A DNA stretch of 64,000 nt from CADCWN01 sp046328475 (GTDB lineage Bacteria > Chloroflexota > Chloroflexia > Thermomicrobiales > CADCWN01). The position numbers and the translations under genes are program-made. Shown here one piece after another: positions 26,572 to 36,602 of the stretch (its first letter is position 1; the number at the start of each line of letters is the position of its first letter). The notes under the pieces were generated by a model. It ran no database searches. It was not told where the DNA came from and saw nothing but the letters and a program-made list of their open reading frames with translations. Where the stretch lies: the NCBI GenBank assembly GCA_046328475.1, contig JAXLWN010000010.1, forward strand, positions 1 through 64,000, read 5' to 3'.

Positions 26572-27315
26572 TTACCCCGCCTCGCTCTCCCTGTCGATAC
26601 CATAGAAATCGTAGAATTCCGCGATGCCACACGCAGCCGAATAGACCCGCTGCGGAAACGCCGCCGCCAACTCCGCCATCGTCTCCGCGCGCTCAATCCG
26701 CGCCAGAAACTCCCCGGCCATCGCCAACTTCACCCGCTTCTCACGATCAAGGAACTGCCCCCATAACGCCAGATACTGAAAATGATCCTCAGTGCGCGAA
26801 GGGGTCAGCACACGACAGAATGCGGGCGGATACAGCCGCCGGTACGCCTCGCGCCGATACAGCCAGGAATTGCCGCGCACCTCCGTCGCCTCGGGGCATA
26901 CCCTGGCGATCTCCCCGAACATCGCCCGCAACTCCGCCAGCCGCACCTCCATCCGCGCCTTGCTGATCGCCCCCTCGCCCGACCCATCCTGGTTGGAAAA
27001 ATGCAATCGAATCCACGTCCCATCCGGCTCAAAATCATACCGAAGACACCCGAACGGCCTCACCCCATCTGCCCGCCACCGCCCGCGATAGAACTGATAC
27101 GCCCACGCAACCGCATCTCCCGCTCTCAGCAACCCCTCCACAAACTCCACCCACACCGGATGCCCCAGATCCATCTCCCACGGCAACCCCAAACAGCGGT
27201 ACACATTCGTCTGCCGCGCCAAAACCTCCTCAAACCGCCCCCCACCAACCTCCACCACCCGCCGCGCAAACCCCACCTGCAAATCAAACCACTCCCGCGG
27301 CAACGCCCGATCCAT
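26572..27315 (-). CDS. Hypothetical protein
   Basis: 247 residues from ATG 27315 (MDRALPREWFDLQ), or 252 from ATG 27330. Soluble, with many Trp, Tyr and Arg; no motif that I can assign a function. The regular composition and length suggest a real conserved gene. Upstream in-frame sequence is made of palindromic repeats, so the longer open frame to 27495 is rejected. It lies downstream of purH on the same strand. Confidence 0.65.
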   Translation of the reverse strand: MDRALPREWFDLQVGFARRVVEVGGGRFEEVLARQTNVYRCLGLPWEMDLGHPVWVEFVEGLLRAGDAVAWAYQFYRGRWRADGVRPFGCLRYDFEPDGTWIRLHFSNQDGSGEGAISKARMEVRLAELRAMFGEIARVCPEATEVRGNSWLYRREAYRRLYPPAFCRVLTPSRTEDHFQYLALWGQFLDREKRVKLAMAGEFLARIERAETMAELAAAFPQRVYSAACGIAEFYDFYGIDRESEAG

Positions 27316-27359
27316 CCCCCACCTCGCCATCCCCTCCCACCTCGCCCAAAAACCAAAAA

Positions 27360-27490
27360 CCCTCCCCACGCAGGGGAGGGTCGCCGCACAGCGGCGGGGA
27401 AAGGTCAGAACCCCCTCCTCGCGGCAGAGGGGGTGCCGCCCGTAGGCGGCGGGGTGAGTCAGCCCTGACGACCGACGACTGACGACTGAC
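27360..27490. repeat. Palindromic repeats and GACTGAC array between purH and hypothetical gene
   Basis: Two copies of the double-hairpin G+C-rich repeat (27360-27402 and 27411-27460), then heptamers of the GACGACT/GACTGAC type at 27467-27490, immediately before the purH stop. Confidence 0.6.
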
Positions 27491-27508
27491 GGCACTCGTC
27501 ACCCCGCA

Positions 27509-29065
27509 CTAATGCCTGAAATGCCTCACCCCCGTAAACACCATCGCCAGCCCCGCCGCGTCCGCCGCCGCGATCACCTTCTCATCGTTCACCGAGCCAC
27601 CCGGCTGCGCCACCGCGACCACCCCGGCCCGCGCCGCCGCCTCCAGCCCATCCGGGAACGGGAAGAACGCATCGGACGCCAGCACCGCCCCGCGCGCCAG
27701 CTCCCCCGCCTTCTCGGCGGCGAGCTGCACCGACACCACCCGGTTCGGCTGCCCCGCACCCATCCCGCGCAGCGTCCCATCGCTCGCGATCACGATTCCG
27801 TTCGACTTCACATGCTTCACTGCCAGCCAGGCGAATGCCAGATCGGCCAGTTGCGCAATCGTCGGCTCGACCTTCGTCACCACCCGCCACTCGCGCGGGT
27901 CCTCCGCCAATTGATCCGGCGTCTGCACCAGCACCCCGCCGAGAACCTGCCGCACATCCAGCCGCTTCCCGATCACGCCCGACGGCTCGCCGCAGGCCAG
28001 GATGCGCAGATTCCGCCGCCGCTGCAAAATCGCCAGCGCCTCGGGCGCGAACTCCGGCGCGATCACGATGTCGTAGTGCGTCTTCGCGATCTCCGCCGCC
28101 GTCGCCCTGTCGATCGTCCGGTTCGCCGCCACGATCCCGCCGAACGCCGACACCGGGTCGCCGCTCAGCGCGCGACGGTACGCCTCGGTCAGATCATCGT
28201 GGGTCGCCAGCCCGCACGGCACCGTGTGCTTGATCACCGCCACGCACGGACTCGCGAAATCGATCGCCGCGTTCCAGGCCGCGTCCGCATCCATGATGTT
28301 GTTGTACGACAGCTCCCGGCCGTGCAACTGCCGCGCCGTCGCCAGCCCCGCCGGGGTCGGCTCCGGCGTCTCCGCGCGATAGAACGCCGCCCGCTGGTGC
28401 GGATTTTCCCCGTAGCGCAGCCCTTGCAGCTTCTCCAGCCCGATCGACAACTGCTGCGGGAAGAACTGCTCGTCGTCGCCCTCGTCCCCGGTCTCGCGCA
28501 AATAGCGCGCGATCAGCGCGTCATACGCCGCCGTATGCGCGAACGCCTTCGTCGCCAGCCGCCGCCGCCACGCGATCGGCACCTCGCCCGCGCGCACATA
28601 CTCGACCGTCGGCGCGTAATCGGCCGGATCGATCAGCACCAGCACGCTCGGGAAATTCTTCGCCGCCGCCCGGATTAGCGTCACCCCGCCAATATCGATC
28701 GCATCGCCATTCAGCACATCGTCCAGCGTCGTCCCCGGCCGCGCGATCACCTCCGCGAATGGATAGAGATTGCAGGCGATCAAATCGATCGGTGCCAATC
28801 CATGCTCGCTCAGCGTCGCCAGGTGATCCGGGCGGTCCCGCCGCGCCAGGATCCCCCCATGCACCGCCGGATGCAGCGTCTTCACCCGCCCATCCAGCAT
28901 CTCCGGGAACCCGGTCAACTCCTCGATCCCCCGCACCGGCACCCCCTCACCCGCGAGGGTCCGCTGCGTATTCCCCGTTGAGAACAATTCCCACTCCAGC
29001 CCCGCCAGCCCTCGCCCCAGCTCCACCATCCCCGACTTATCGAACGCGCTCAGAATCGCCCGCAT
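27509..29065 (-). CDS. purH: Bifunctional AICAR transformylase/IMP cyclohydrolase
   Basis: Catalyses the last two steps of IMP synthesis (AICAR to FAICAR to IMP). The N-terminal MGS-like cyclohydrolase domain shows SAFDKSGMVELGRGLAGLEW, STGNTQRTL, and GRVKTLHPAVHGGIL. The transformylase domain shows LRYGENPHQRAAFY, SYNNIMDADAAW, the loop IKHTVPCGLA, DPVSAFGGIVAANR, and C-terminal GAVLASDAFFPFPDGLE. About 518 residues, family length. ATG 29065 (MRAILSAFDKSG) matches the family start; the upstream ATG at 29089 is possible. The gene is intact. Confidence 0.97.
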   Translation of the reverse strand: MRAILSAFDKSGMVELGRGLAGLEWELFSTGNTQRTLAGEGVPVRGIEELTGFPEMLDGRVKTLHPAVHGGILARRDRPDHLATLSEHGLAPIDLIACNLYPFAEVIARPGTTLDDVLNGDAIDIGGVTLIRAAAKNFPSVLVLIDPADYAPTVEYVRAGEVPIAWRRRLATKAFAHTAAYDALIARYLRETGDEGDDEQFFPQQLSIGLEKLQGLRYGENPHQRAAFYRAETPEPTPAGLATARQLHGRELSYNNIMDADAAWNAAIDFASPCVAVIKHTVPCGLATHDDLTEAYRRALSGDPVSAFGGIVAANRTIDRATAAEIAKTHYDIVIAPEFAPEALAILQRRRNLRILACGEPSGVIGKRLDVRQVLGGVLVQTPDQLAEDPREWRVVTKVEPTIAQLADLAFAWLAVKHVKSNGIVIASDGTLRGMGAGQPNRVVSVQLAAEKAGELARGAVLASDAFFPFPDGLEAAARAGVVAVAQPGGSVNDEKVIAAADAAGLAMVFTGVRHFRH

Positions 29066-29294
29066 GCCCCGTCGCTCCCTCCGCTGCATCACCAACCACC
29101 AAAGCGCGAGTATATCACGCCCCCCCAAACACCCCACCAACCCAACCCGTACCCATCACCCATCGTGTCTCCCCACCCCACAATCCACCACTTTCCCCAC
29201 AAAGTGGCACGATCTGTCCCCCACCACGGGTAGATATATGCAGGGGTGCTTCGCGAAGCGCCCGCGCACCCCCGCCACCCGCACCACCCACTCC

Positions 29295-29334
29295 GGTAGG
29301 GGCGGGTCACCGACCCGCCCGCGTGGGGACGGCA
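29295..29334 (+). repeat. 40-base dispersed repeat, copy B
   Basis: All 40 bases match 23513-23552 and the complement of 45153-45192. Here it lies inside conserved element copy 1, between its two halves. Confidence 0.9.
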
Positions 29335-29417
29335 ACCATGACGCATTCAACTATTCACACCAAGTATTCACACCAAGGAGGCCCCACCATGACCACCCCC
29401 TCCCCCAGCCACAGCTC

Positions 29418-29525
29418 AAAGTCCCCCATTCATGGGGGATTTAGGGGCCAATCCACCCCCAGCCACACACCTTCGCATACACCACGGCCTTAAAGTCCCC
29501 CCAGCATTGGGGGGACTTAGGGAGC
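29418..29525. repeat. Two CCCCCA...TGGGGGATTTAGGGG-type repeats
   Basis: Copies at 29418-29450 (centre ATTCAT) and 29491-29525 (centre GCAT), 40 bases apart. Both begin AAAGTCCCCC. Confidence 0.75.
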
Positions 29526-29736
29526 CTCACCTCACCCCAGCTACCTCTTTTCCACCCAGGAGAAAGCCGTCCCCGGGAAGAAAGAAAGAAAGTTAAAAAC
29601 CGCAAAACAAACCTACTTTCCACCCCGTAATTCACTTACACGTAAGCCACTTACACGCCTACACGCCTACACACAGACGCACACCTCTCTATCCGACTAC
29701 CCGACTACCCGACTCACCCCGAAACCCGCTCACCCG

Positions 29737-29766
29737 TTCGCAGTACGTACGGCAAACTGCTACACT
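29737..29766 (+). promoter_or_regulatory. Candidate leaderless promoter of priA
   Basis: TTCGCA (29737-29742), 18-base spacer, TACACT (29761-29766). Transcription would begin at or next to the A of the priA ATG (29773), and there is no Shine-Dalgarno sequence. Confidence 0.4.
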
Positions 29767-29772
29767 TCAACC

Positions 29773-32370
29773 ATGGAAGAGTACGACGATGGCACCACCG
29801 CCAGGCCACAGACGCGAGATGCCGCCAGGCCCCTCTCGCTCCTCCAGGCCCTGCCCTACGCCGAGGTCGCGGTCCAGGGCGGTCGGGGTGGCGACCGCCT
29901 CGCCACGCTCACCTACGAGATCCCGCCCAACCTGCGCGGGCGTGTCGGCACCGGACAACTCATCTGGGCACCCCTGCGCCAGAAGCTCACCCTCGGCGTC
30001 ATCGTCGGCACCCACGACGAGGCCCCGGTCTTCACCGCCCGTCCCATCCACGCCCCGGTCGAGCCCGAATTCCGCCTCACCCCCTCGCAGCTCGCCCTGG
30101 CCGAGTGGATGGCCGAGCGCTATTGCTGCACCTTCTTCGAGGCCGCCCTGCCCCTCCTGCCGCCGGGTGCCTCGCGCCGCAGCGTCGTCCACCTCGCCGC
30201 CACCGGCGCACCGCCCCCCCTCAGCGGCCTCTCGCCCAAGGCGCGTCGCCTGCTCAGCCTGCTCGAAGAGCGCGGTGAGACCAGCCTCGCCGCCGTGCAG
30301 GAAGCCCTCGGCAGCAGCCTCGCCACCGTCGTCCAGACATTGGAGCGCCTCGGCCTCGTCGAGCGCATCGCCCGCGTCGTCCACGACATCCCCCAGGCGC
30401 GCGAGGAGCGCTGGGTCCGCCCCCTCCCCGCCGCCCTCGGCCCGGACGACCCCGCCACCCTCGCCGGCCCCCGCGCCCCCAAGCAGGCCGCCGTCCTCGA
30501 ACTCCTCCGCCGCCAGTCCCGCATGTCAGGAGACAGCGCCCCCGCGCGCCAGGTCGCCGAACCGCAATCCGCAATCCGCAATCCGCAATCCGCAATCCCC
30601 CTGGGCGACGTCTACCGCCTGACCGGTGCCAACCGCACCATCCTGCGCGGCCTGGAAGATAAGGGCCTGATCGAAGTCTACGGCGCGCCCGGCCTGCACG
30701 AGCCCTCCTCCCTGCGTCCGAGCCGCTACGAGGCCCCGCCCCCGCTCACCCCCCAGCAGTCGCGCGTCTGGGAGCCGCTATCGGCCGCGATCGCCGCCGG
30801 GCAATTCGCCCCCTTCCTCCTGCACGGCGTCACCGGTTCCGGCAAGACCGAGATTTACCTGCGCGCGGCGGCGACCACCATCCGCGCCGGGCGGCAAGCT
30901 CTCATCCTCGTGCCCGAGATCGCGCTCACCTCGCAAATCGTCGCCCGCTTCGCCAACCGCTTCCCCGGCAAGGTCGCCATCCTCCACTCCTCGCTCCGCG
31001 ACGCCGAGCGCTACGCCCAGTGGGAACTGGTCCGCACCGGCGAGCGCCCGATCGTCATCGGCCCCCGCTCCGCCCTCTTCGCCCCCGTGCCCGACCTCGG
31101 CCTGATCGTCATCGACGAGGAGCACGAGTCCGCCTACAAGCAGTCCTCGCCCGATCCCCGCTACGATGCCCGCGCCGTTGCCGAGGAACTGGCCCACCTC
31201 TCCGGCGCGACCCTCGTCCTCGGCTCCGCCACGCCCGACATCGGCACCCGCTGGCGCGCGGAGAGCGGCGAGATCGGCCTGTTGGAGCTGCACGGTCGCG
31301 TCGGCCCGGTCCTCGGCGGCGCGGGCGGGGCCGTCCCGCTCGATTTGCCCGCCGTCGAGGCGGTGGACATGCGCCAGGAGTTGCGGAGCGGCCACACCGG
31401 CATCTTCAGCCGCGCCCTCGTCACCCTCCTGCGCGACACCTTCGCGGCGGGCGAGCAGAGCATCCTCTTCCTCAATCGGCGCGGCATGGCGACCTTCGTC
31501 CAGTGCCGCGCCTGCGGCACCGTCTACAGCTGCCCCCGTTGCGACATCCCGCTCGTCTACCACGCCGACCGCGAGTACCTGCTCTGCCACCGCTGCAACG
31601 GCCGCGAGCCGCGCCCGCGCCAGTGCCACACCTGCGGCTCGCACGACATCAGCTACTTCGGCGTCGGCACCCAGCGCGTGGAGAAGGAGGTCCGCGCCCT
31701 CCTGCCGAAGGCGCGCGTCCTGCGCTGGGACCAGGACGCCATCACCGCCAAGGTGGACGCCGCCGCCCTCCTGGCCAAAGTCCAGGCGCACGAGGTCGAT
31801 ATCGTCGTCGGCACCCAGATGGTCGCCAAAGGGTTAGACCTCCCCCTGGTCACCTCGATCGGCGTCATCAACGCCGACACCCTGCTCAACCTCCCCGACT
31901 TCCGCGCCGGAGAGCGCACCTTCCAGCTGCTCACCCAGGTCGCCGGGCGCGCCGGTCGTCGCGGCCCCGGCGGTCGCGTAATCGTGCAGAGCTACACCCC
32001 CGAGCACTACGCCATCCAGGCCGCGCTCGGCCACGACTACCCCGACTTCTACCGCGAGGAACTCGACTTCCGCCGCCGCCACCGCTACCCGCCTTTCAGC
32101 CGCCTCGCCCGCTTCGTCTTCCGCCACGCCGACGAGGCCGTTTGCTCCCGCGAAGGGGAGGCGCTGTCGCGCGCGGTCGCCCTCGCCGCCCAGCACGCCG
32201 GTCTCACCGATCTCGACATCATGGGGCCGACCCCCTGCTTCGCCGCCAAGATGCGCGATCTCTACCAGTGGCAGCTGATCATCCGCAGCGGCGACCTCGA
32301 CGCCGTCCTGCGCCATCTTCGCGTCCCCCCATCCTGGACCATCGATGTGGACCCGGTGAGCATGTTGTAA
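29773..32370 (+). CDS. priA: Primosomal protein N' (replication restart helicase PriA)
   Basis: Superfamily 2 helicase that reloads the replisome at stalled forks. 865 residues. The N-terminal DNA-binding domain (PYAEVAVQGGRGGDRLATLT) is followed by a winged-helix region, then helicase motifs: Walker A GVTGSGKTEIYL (Lys358), DEEH at 448-451, GSATPD, and later GTQMVAKGLDLP and QVAGRAGR. The zinc site has C-x2-C pairs (CRAC, CPRC, CHRC, CHTC). An in-frame array of CAATCCG units at 30565-30598 puts a QSAIRNP repeat in the linker before the helicase core. No ribosome site; see the leaderless promoter. Confidence 0.96.
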   Translation: MEEYDDGTTARPQTRDAARPLSLLQALPYAEVAVQGGRGGDRLATLTYEIPPNLRGRVGTGQLIWAPLRQKLTLGVIVGTHDEAPVFTARPIHAPVEPEFRLTPSQLALAEWMAERYCCTFFEAALPLLPPGASRRSVVHLAATGAPPPLSGLSPKARRLLSLLEERGETSLAAVQEALGSSLATVVQTLERLGLVERIARVVHDIPQAREERWVRPLPAALGPDDPATLAGPRAPKQAAVLELLRRQSRMSGDSAPARQVAEPQSAIRNPQSAIPLGDVYRLTGANRTILRGLEDKGLIEVYGAPGLHEPSSLRPSRYEAPPPLTPQQSRVWEPLSAAIAAGQFAPFLLHGVTGSGKTEIYLRAAATTIRAGRQALILVPEIALTSQIVARFANRFPGKVAILHSSLRDAERYAQWELVRTGERPIVIGPRSALFAPVPDLGLIVIDEEHESAYKQSSPDPRYDARAVAEELAHLSGATLVLGSATPDIGTRWRAESGEIGLLELHGRVGPVLGGAGGAVPLDLPAVEAVDMRQELRSGHTGIFSRALVTLLRDTFAAGEQSILFLNRRGMATFVQCRACGTVYSCPRCDIPLVYHADREYLLCHRCNGREPRPRQCHTCGSHDISYFGVGTQRVEKEVRALLPKARVLRWDQDAITAKVDAAALLAKVQAHEVDIVVGTQMVAKGLDLPLVTSIGVINADTLLNLPDFRAGERTFQLLTQVAGRAGRRGPGGRVIVQSYTPEHYAIQAALGHDYPDFYREELDFRRRHRYPPFSRLARFVFRHADEAVCSREGEALSRAVALAAQHAGLTDLDIMGPTPCFAAKMRDLYQWQLIIRSGDLDAVLRHLRVPPSWTIDVDPVSML

Positions 32371-32456
32371 GCTATGCTGGTCATTGGCCCGGACTTGCGT
32401 GATCCTCGCGCTGCGTGGCACGTTAAGGATGATGTGATCGAGGCGCGCACCCGCGC

Positions 32457-34828
32457 GTGCCGTCCTGGGATGAGCGAACAAGGGCACGGGGAGTGATCGG
32501 CGAAGGCAGCATCATCAACAATCGCTTCCGGCTCGACCGCCTGCTCGGGCGGGGCGGCTTCGCGCAGGTCTTCCTGGCGACCGACGCGGTGCTCGGGCGG
32601 CAGGTGGCGATCAAGATCCTCAATCCCGCCCAGGGGGGGGCCGAAGGCTTCGACTTCCTCGGGCGCTTCCAGACCGAGGCGCGGGCCGTCGCCGCGCTGG
32701 AGCACCCAAACCTCCTCGGCATCTACGACTTCGGCGAGGTCGAGGGCACCGCCTATCTCGTCATGCCCTACATCGATGGCGGCAATTTGCAGGACCGCAT
32801 CGCTGGCGGGCAGATCCTCCCCCTGCGACAAGTCGCCAACTACCTGGGGCAGACCGCCGCCGGACTCGACTACGCCCACCGTCGCGGCATCGTCCACCGC
32901 GACATTAAGCCCCAGAACCTCCTGATCCGCGCCGAAGACAACCGCCTGCTGATCGCCGACTTCGGCGTGGCGAAGGTGATGCAGGGCAATAGCGCCAGCA
33001 CCCAGACGGCCGCGATCGGCACCGTCTCCTACATGGCCCCCGAGCAGCTCTCCGGTCGCGCCGCGCCGTCGATCGATGTCTACGCGCTCGGCTGCGTCCT
33101 CTTCCAACTGCTCACCGGGCGCGTGCCCGACGCCGGCCCCGCGACGCAGGTGATGCTCGCCCACATGAACTCGCCGATCCCTTCGGTGCAGGAGCACAGC
33201 GGCGGCCGACTCCCAGCCGCTTTCCAGCCGCTGTTCAATCGCGCGCTCGCCAAGACTCCGGAGGACCGCTTCGCCACGGCCGAGGAACTGGCCCGTGCTT
33301 TCGAGGCACTGCTGGCGACGATCTCAGCGCCGATCCCGCCGCCGATCACGTCGCCCTCCGCCCCAACCCAGATCGGGGGCGCGACCCCCGGCCTTCGGTC
33401 GAATCCCCCGGCGAGTCTGCCTGCGGTGCCATCCACGCCACCCGCGCAGCCCACGCCACCGGCCGTCACGCCGTCCGCCTCGCCGCAACCCGCGCCGGGA
33501 CCCGTCATCTCGCCCATGCTACAGCGACCCGCAACGCCATCTCCCGTGGCGCAGGCCCCCGCGACCCCGCCAGATCCGGCGGCCTCGCGTCGCACCTGGC
33601 TGATGCTTGCCGGGATCGGCGCGCTGGTCGTCATCGTCATCATCGTCGCCGCCCTGCTGATCAACCTCATCCGGCCGCAGAACACCACCACCCCGACCCC
33701 GACTGCGCGCCCGAGCCCCGCCGCCGCGACGCTCACGACGGGCGTGACCGGACTCAGCACCACCCCGACCGCCCCCGCCGCCACGTCACCGCCCTCAACC
33801 GCCCCGGCGAGCGCGCCAGCTCAACCCACCCGCTCTCCCACCGCAGGCGCATCGGTCGCTCAACCCTCGGCTGGCCCCCCTCGGCTGCACCATCCCCAGC
33901 CGCTTCACCCACGGCCACCGGCTCGCGCGCACCCAGCGCCGCGCCGTCCGTCGCCCCGGCGGCGGTCGAGCCCGGCCCGGTACTCGTCGGCCACAGCGAT
34001 CACGCCCGCGCGGTCGCCTGGCTGCAGAGCGGGGATCGGCTCATCTCGGGGAGTAGCGACGGCACCGTGCGTATCTGGAGCACCGCCGGTGCCCTCCTGA
34101 ACACCTTCAGCGGCCGTACCTTCGCCGTGACGAGCGTCGTCCTCTCGCCCGACGGCAGCATGCTCGCGGTCGGCTCGGACGACGGGAAGGTCCACCTCTG
34201 GAAAGTCGATGGGACCGAGGTGCAGGTCTTTTCTGGGCACACCAAGCCGGTGTCCAGCGTCGCCTGGGCACCGGACGGCACGCACCTCGTCTCCGGCTCG
34301 CAAGATGGCACCGTCCGCATCTGGACGGTCGGTCAGCAGGAAGGGCGGGTGCTGAGCGGCCACAGCGATGTTGTGCTGAATGTCGCCTGGTCCTCCGCCA
34401 ACCTGATCGCCTCCGCCTCCTGGGACAAGACCATCCGTCTCTGGAATGCCGATGGGACACTGGTGAAGACCTTGACCGAGACCAACGACCAGGTGTGGGC
34501 CGTTGAGTGGTCCCCCAACGGCCAACTCCTCGCCTCCGGCTCTCTCAATGGTCAGGTGCGTCTATGGAGGGCCGATGGCACCCTTGTCGCCACGCTGTCC
34601 GGCCACACGAAGGAGGTCTCCAGTCTGGCGTGGTCCCCCGACGGCGCGACCCTCGCCTCCGGCTCCTTCGACAACACCATCCGCCTCTGGACCTCCACCG
34701 GCCAATCGCTCGGCGTGATCACCGGCCACACCGACGCTGTGACCGCCGTCGCCTGGGGTCCGCAGCCCGGCCACCTCGCCTCCGCCTCCTGGGATAAGAC
34801 CGTCCGCCTCTGGAATGTGCGGCGCTAA
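32457..34828 (+). CDS. Ser/Thr protein kinase with C-terminal WD40 propeller (frame break in linker)
   Basis: Bacterial Hanks-type kinase. Catalytic domain (about 20-290): glycine loop GRGGFAQV, Lys53 in VAIK, HRDIKPQN with Asp149, DFG with Asp168, APEQLSG. A Pro/Ala-rich segment and one membrane helix (about 380-404) are followed by a Pro/Ser/Thr-rich linker. The kinase frame ends at 34100, but a WD40 propeller (about six repeats, each with GHT...SSVAWAPDG...DGTVRIW pattern) begins in the +1 frame near 33990 and runs to 34828. The switch coincides with six C at 33875-33880, so one indel restores a single protein of about 790 residues. Start GTG 32457, or GTG 32493. The propeller lies after the helix and so would probably be outside the cytoplasm. 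Confidence 0.85.
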
Positions 34829-34834
34829 CAAATG

Positions 34835-34869
34835 GAAGGCCGGGCGAGTGATGCACTCGCCCGGCCTTC
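34835..34869. terminator. Bidirectional terminator hairpin
   Basis: GAAGGCCGGGCGAGTG, loop ATG, CACTCGCCCGGCCTTC: a perfect 16-base stem between the kinase stop (34828) and the opposing pyrG stop (34898). Confidence 0.8.
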
Positions 34870-34897
34870 GCTGTGGTCGATTGCTGTGTGTCCCGCG

Positions 34898-36586
34898 TCA
34901 GTCGGCGGATGCAACCGCCAGCTGGCCATTCGCCGCAACCACCGACGCGTCCTCATCGTCCCGCTGGTTCTCGATCGCCGCGCCGACGAAGTCGCGGAAG
35001 AGCGGGTGCGGGCGAGTCGGGCGCGACTTGAACTCGGGGTGGAACTGCGTGCCCACGAACCACGGGTGATCGCGCAACTCGATGATCTCGACCAGGCGGC
35101 CATCGGGCGAGGTCCCGCTGACGACCAGCCCATCCTCGGCCAATCCGTCGCGGTAGGCATTGTTGAACTCGAAGCGGTGCCGGTGGCGCTCCTGCACGAC
35201 CGGCTCGCCATACGCCTTCGCCGCGCGCGATCCGGGGATCAGCTTGCAGGGGTAGAGGCCGAGCCGCATCGTGCCGCCCATGTCGGCCAGGTCGCGCTGG
35301 TCGGGCATCAGGTCGAAGATCGGGTTCGGGGTGCGCGGGTCAACTTCGGTGCTGTTCGCTCCCTCCAGCCCCGAGACGTGGCGCGCGAGCTCGATCGCCG
35401 CCATCTGCATCCCGTAGCAGAGGCCGAGATAGGGAATCTGGTGCTCGCGCGCGTGCTGGGCGGCCAGGATCTTCCCTTCCACCCCGCGTGGCCCGAAGCC
35501 GGGGGCAACGAGGATGCCCTCGACCGCATCGAGCCGCCGCGTCACCTCGACGGCGGGCATCGTCTCCAGTTCCTCCGAGTTGACCCAGTGGATATCGACG
35601 CTCACGCCGTGGGCGATCGCCGCGTGCTGGATCGCCTCGGCGATGCTGATGTAAGAGTCGTGCAGCTCCACATACTTCCCGACGATCGCGATCGGCAGGC
35701 GCTTCCCGCCGCGCTTGGTGGCATCGACGAGCGCACGCCAGTCGCGCAGATCGGGCTCGCGGCGCGGGAGGCGCAGCCGGTCGGTGACGATTTGCCCCAG
35801 GCCGACCTCTTCGAGGACCAGCGGCACTTCGTAAATCGTCTCCAGCGTCGGCAGCGGGATCACCGCGTTCGCATCGACGTCACAGAAGAGCGCGACCTTG
35901 TCCCGCACTTCCTGCGGGATCGGGCTCTCGGAGCGCAGGACGATCACATCCGGCTGGATACCGATCGAGCGCAACTCCTTGACGCTGTGCTGCGTCGGCT
36001 TGGTCTTCAACTCGCTCTTGTTGACCTGCGGCAGCAGCGTCACGTGGATGTAGAGCACGTTGTCGCGCCCCGCATCGTGGCGCAGCTGGCGGATCGCCTC
36101 CAGAAACGGCAGGCTCTCGATGTCGCCGACCGTCCCGCCGACCTCCACGATCGTCACCTGCGCGCCGTGCTTGCGACGCATCGCCGCGATGTGCGACTTG
36201 ATCTCGTTGGTGATGTGGGGGATGACCTGAATCGTCCCGCCGAGATAATCGCCCCGGCGCTCCTTCTGGATGACCGAAGAATAGACCTGGCCGGTTGTCA
36301 CGTTGGAGGAGCGCGACAGACTTTCGTCGGTGAAGCGCTCGTAGTGCCCCAGGTCCAGGTCGGTCTCGCCGCCATCGTCGGTCACGAAGACCTCGCCGTG
36401 CTGGTACGGCGACATGGTGCCGGGATCGACATTCAGATAGGGGTCCAGCTTCATGATCGCGACGCTGATCCCCCGGCTCTTCAGCAGCCGCCCCAGCGAT
36501 GCGGTCGTGATCCCCTTGCCGATCGATGAGACCACCCCGCCGGTGACGAAGATATACTTTGGCCGCGCTTCGCTCTCCTGGTGCAT
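34898..36586 (-). CDS. pyrG: CTP synthase
   Basis: Converts UTP to CTP with glutamine or ammonia. The amidoligase domain (KYIFVTGGVVSSIGKGITTA, DPYLNVDPGTMSPYQHGEVF, then EVGGTVGDIESLPFLEAIRQ) is followed by the class-I glutaminase domain with PGFGPRGVEGK, nucleophile Cys in YLGLCYGMQMA and the His/Glu pair in VGTQFHPEFKSRP. 562 residues, normal length and complete. ATG 36586 follows GGGGGAAGGGATGCACCAG-like sequence. The upstream gap carries a large inverted heptamer array. Confidence 0.97.
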   Translation of the reverse strand: MHQESEARPKYIFVTGGVVSSIGKGITTASLGRLLKSRGISVAIMKLDPYLNVDPGTMSPYQHGEVFVTDDGGETDLDLGHYERFTDESLSRSSNVTTGQVYSSVIQKERRGDYLGGTIQVIPHITNEIKSHIAAMRRKHGAQVTIVEVGGTVGDIESLPFLEAIRQLRHDAGRDNVLYIHVTLLPQVNKSELKTKPTQHSVKELRSIGIQPDVIVLRSESPIPQEVRDKVALFCDVDANAVIPLPTLETIYEVPLVLEEVGLGQIVTDRLRLPRREPDLRDWRALVDATKRGGKRLPIAIVGKYVELHDSYISIAEAIQHAAIAHGVSVDIHWVNSEELETMPAVEVTRRLDAVEGILVAPGFGPRGVEGKILAAQHAREHQIPYLGLCYGMQMAAIELARHVSGLEGANSTEVDPRTPNPIFDLMPDQRDLADMGGTMRLGLYPCKLIPGSRAAKAYGEPVVQERHRHRFEFNNAYRDGLAEDGLVVSGTSPDGRLVEIIELRDHPWFVGTQFHPEFKSRPTRPHPLFRDFVGAAIENQRDDEDASVVAANGQLAVASAD

Positions 36587-36602
36587 CCCTTCCCCCGTGT
36601 GT

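Larger units (their letters stand above)
29186..29660 (+). other. Conserved non-coding element, copy 1 (between purH and priA)
   Basis: Aligns by eye with the inverted region 44740-45120. Shared parts, in order: a GTGGCAYGATT-like block followed by GGGTAGATATATG/GGGTGTATAGATG; a strong ribosome site with start codon (GGAGG, then CACCATGACCAC); a CAAAGTCCCCC hairpin block; an A/G-rich AGTTAAAA block; and a 23-base perfect match whose core is AAACCTACTTTCCACCCCGT (29608-29630). The short frame after the ATG (29389) encodes 34 residues here and 57 in the other copy with little similarity. This suggests a conserved RNA or regulatory element rather than a protein. Confidence 0.6.

Noticed and set aside
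29221..29250. Possible sigma-54 promoter (TGGCACG) in the conserved element
   Set aside because: The -12 TTGC box is missing at the right spacing in both copies.
28759..29493. Plus-strand frame of 244 codons across the purH 5' end and the gap
   Set aside because: Pro/Ser/His-rich, mostly antisense to purH and then through repeats; no domain.
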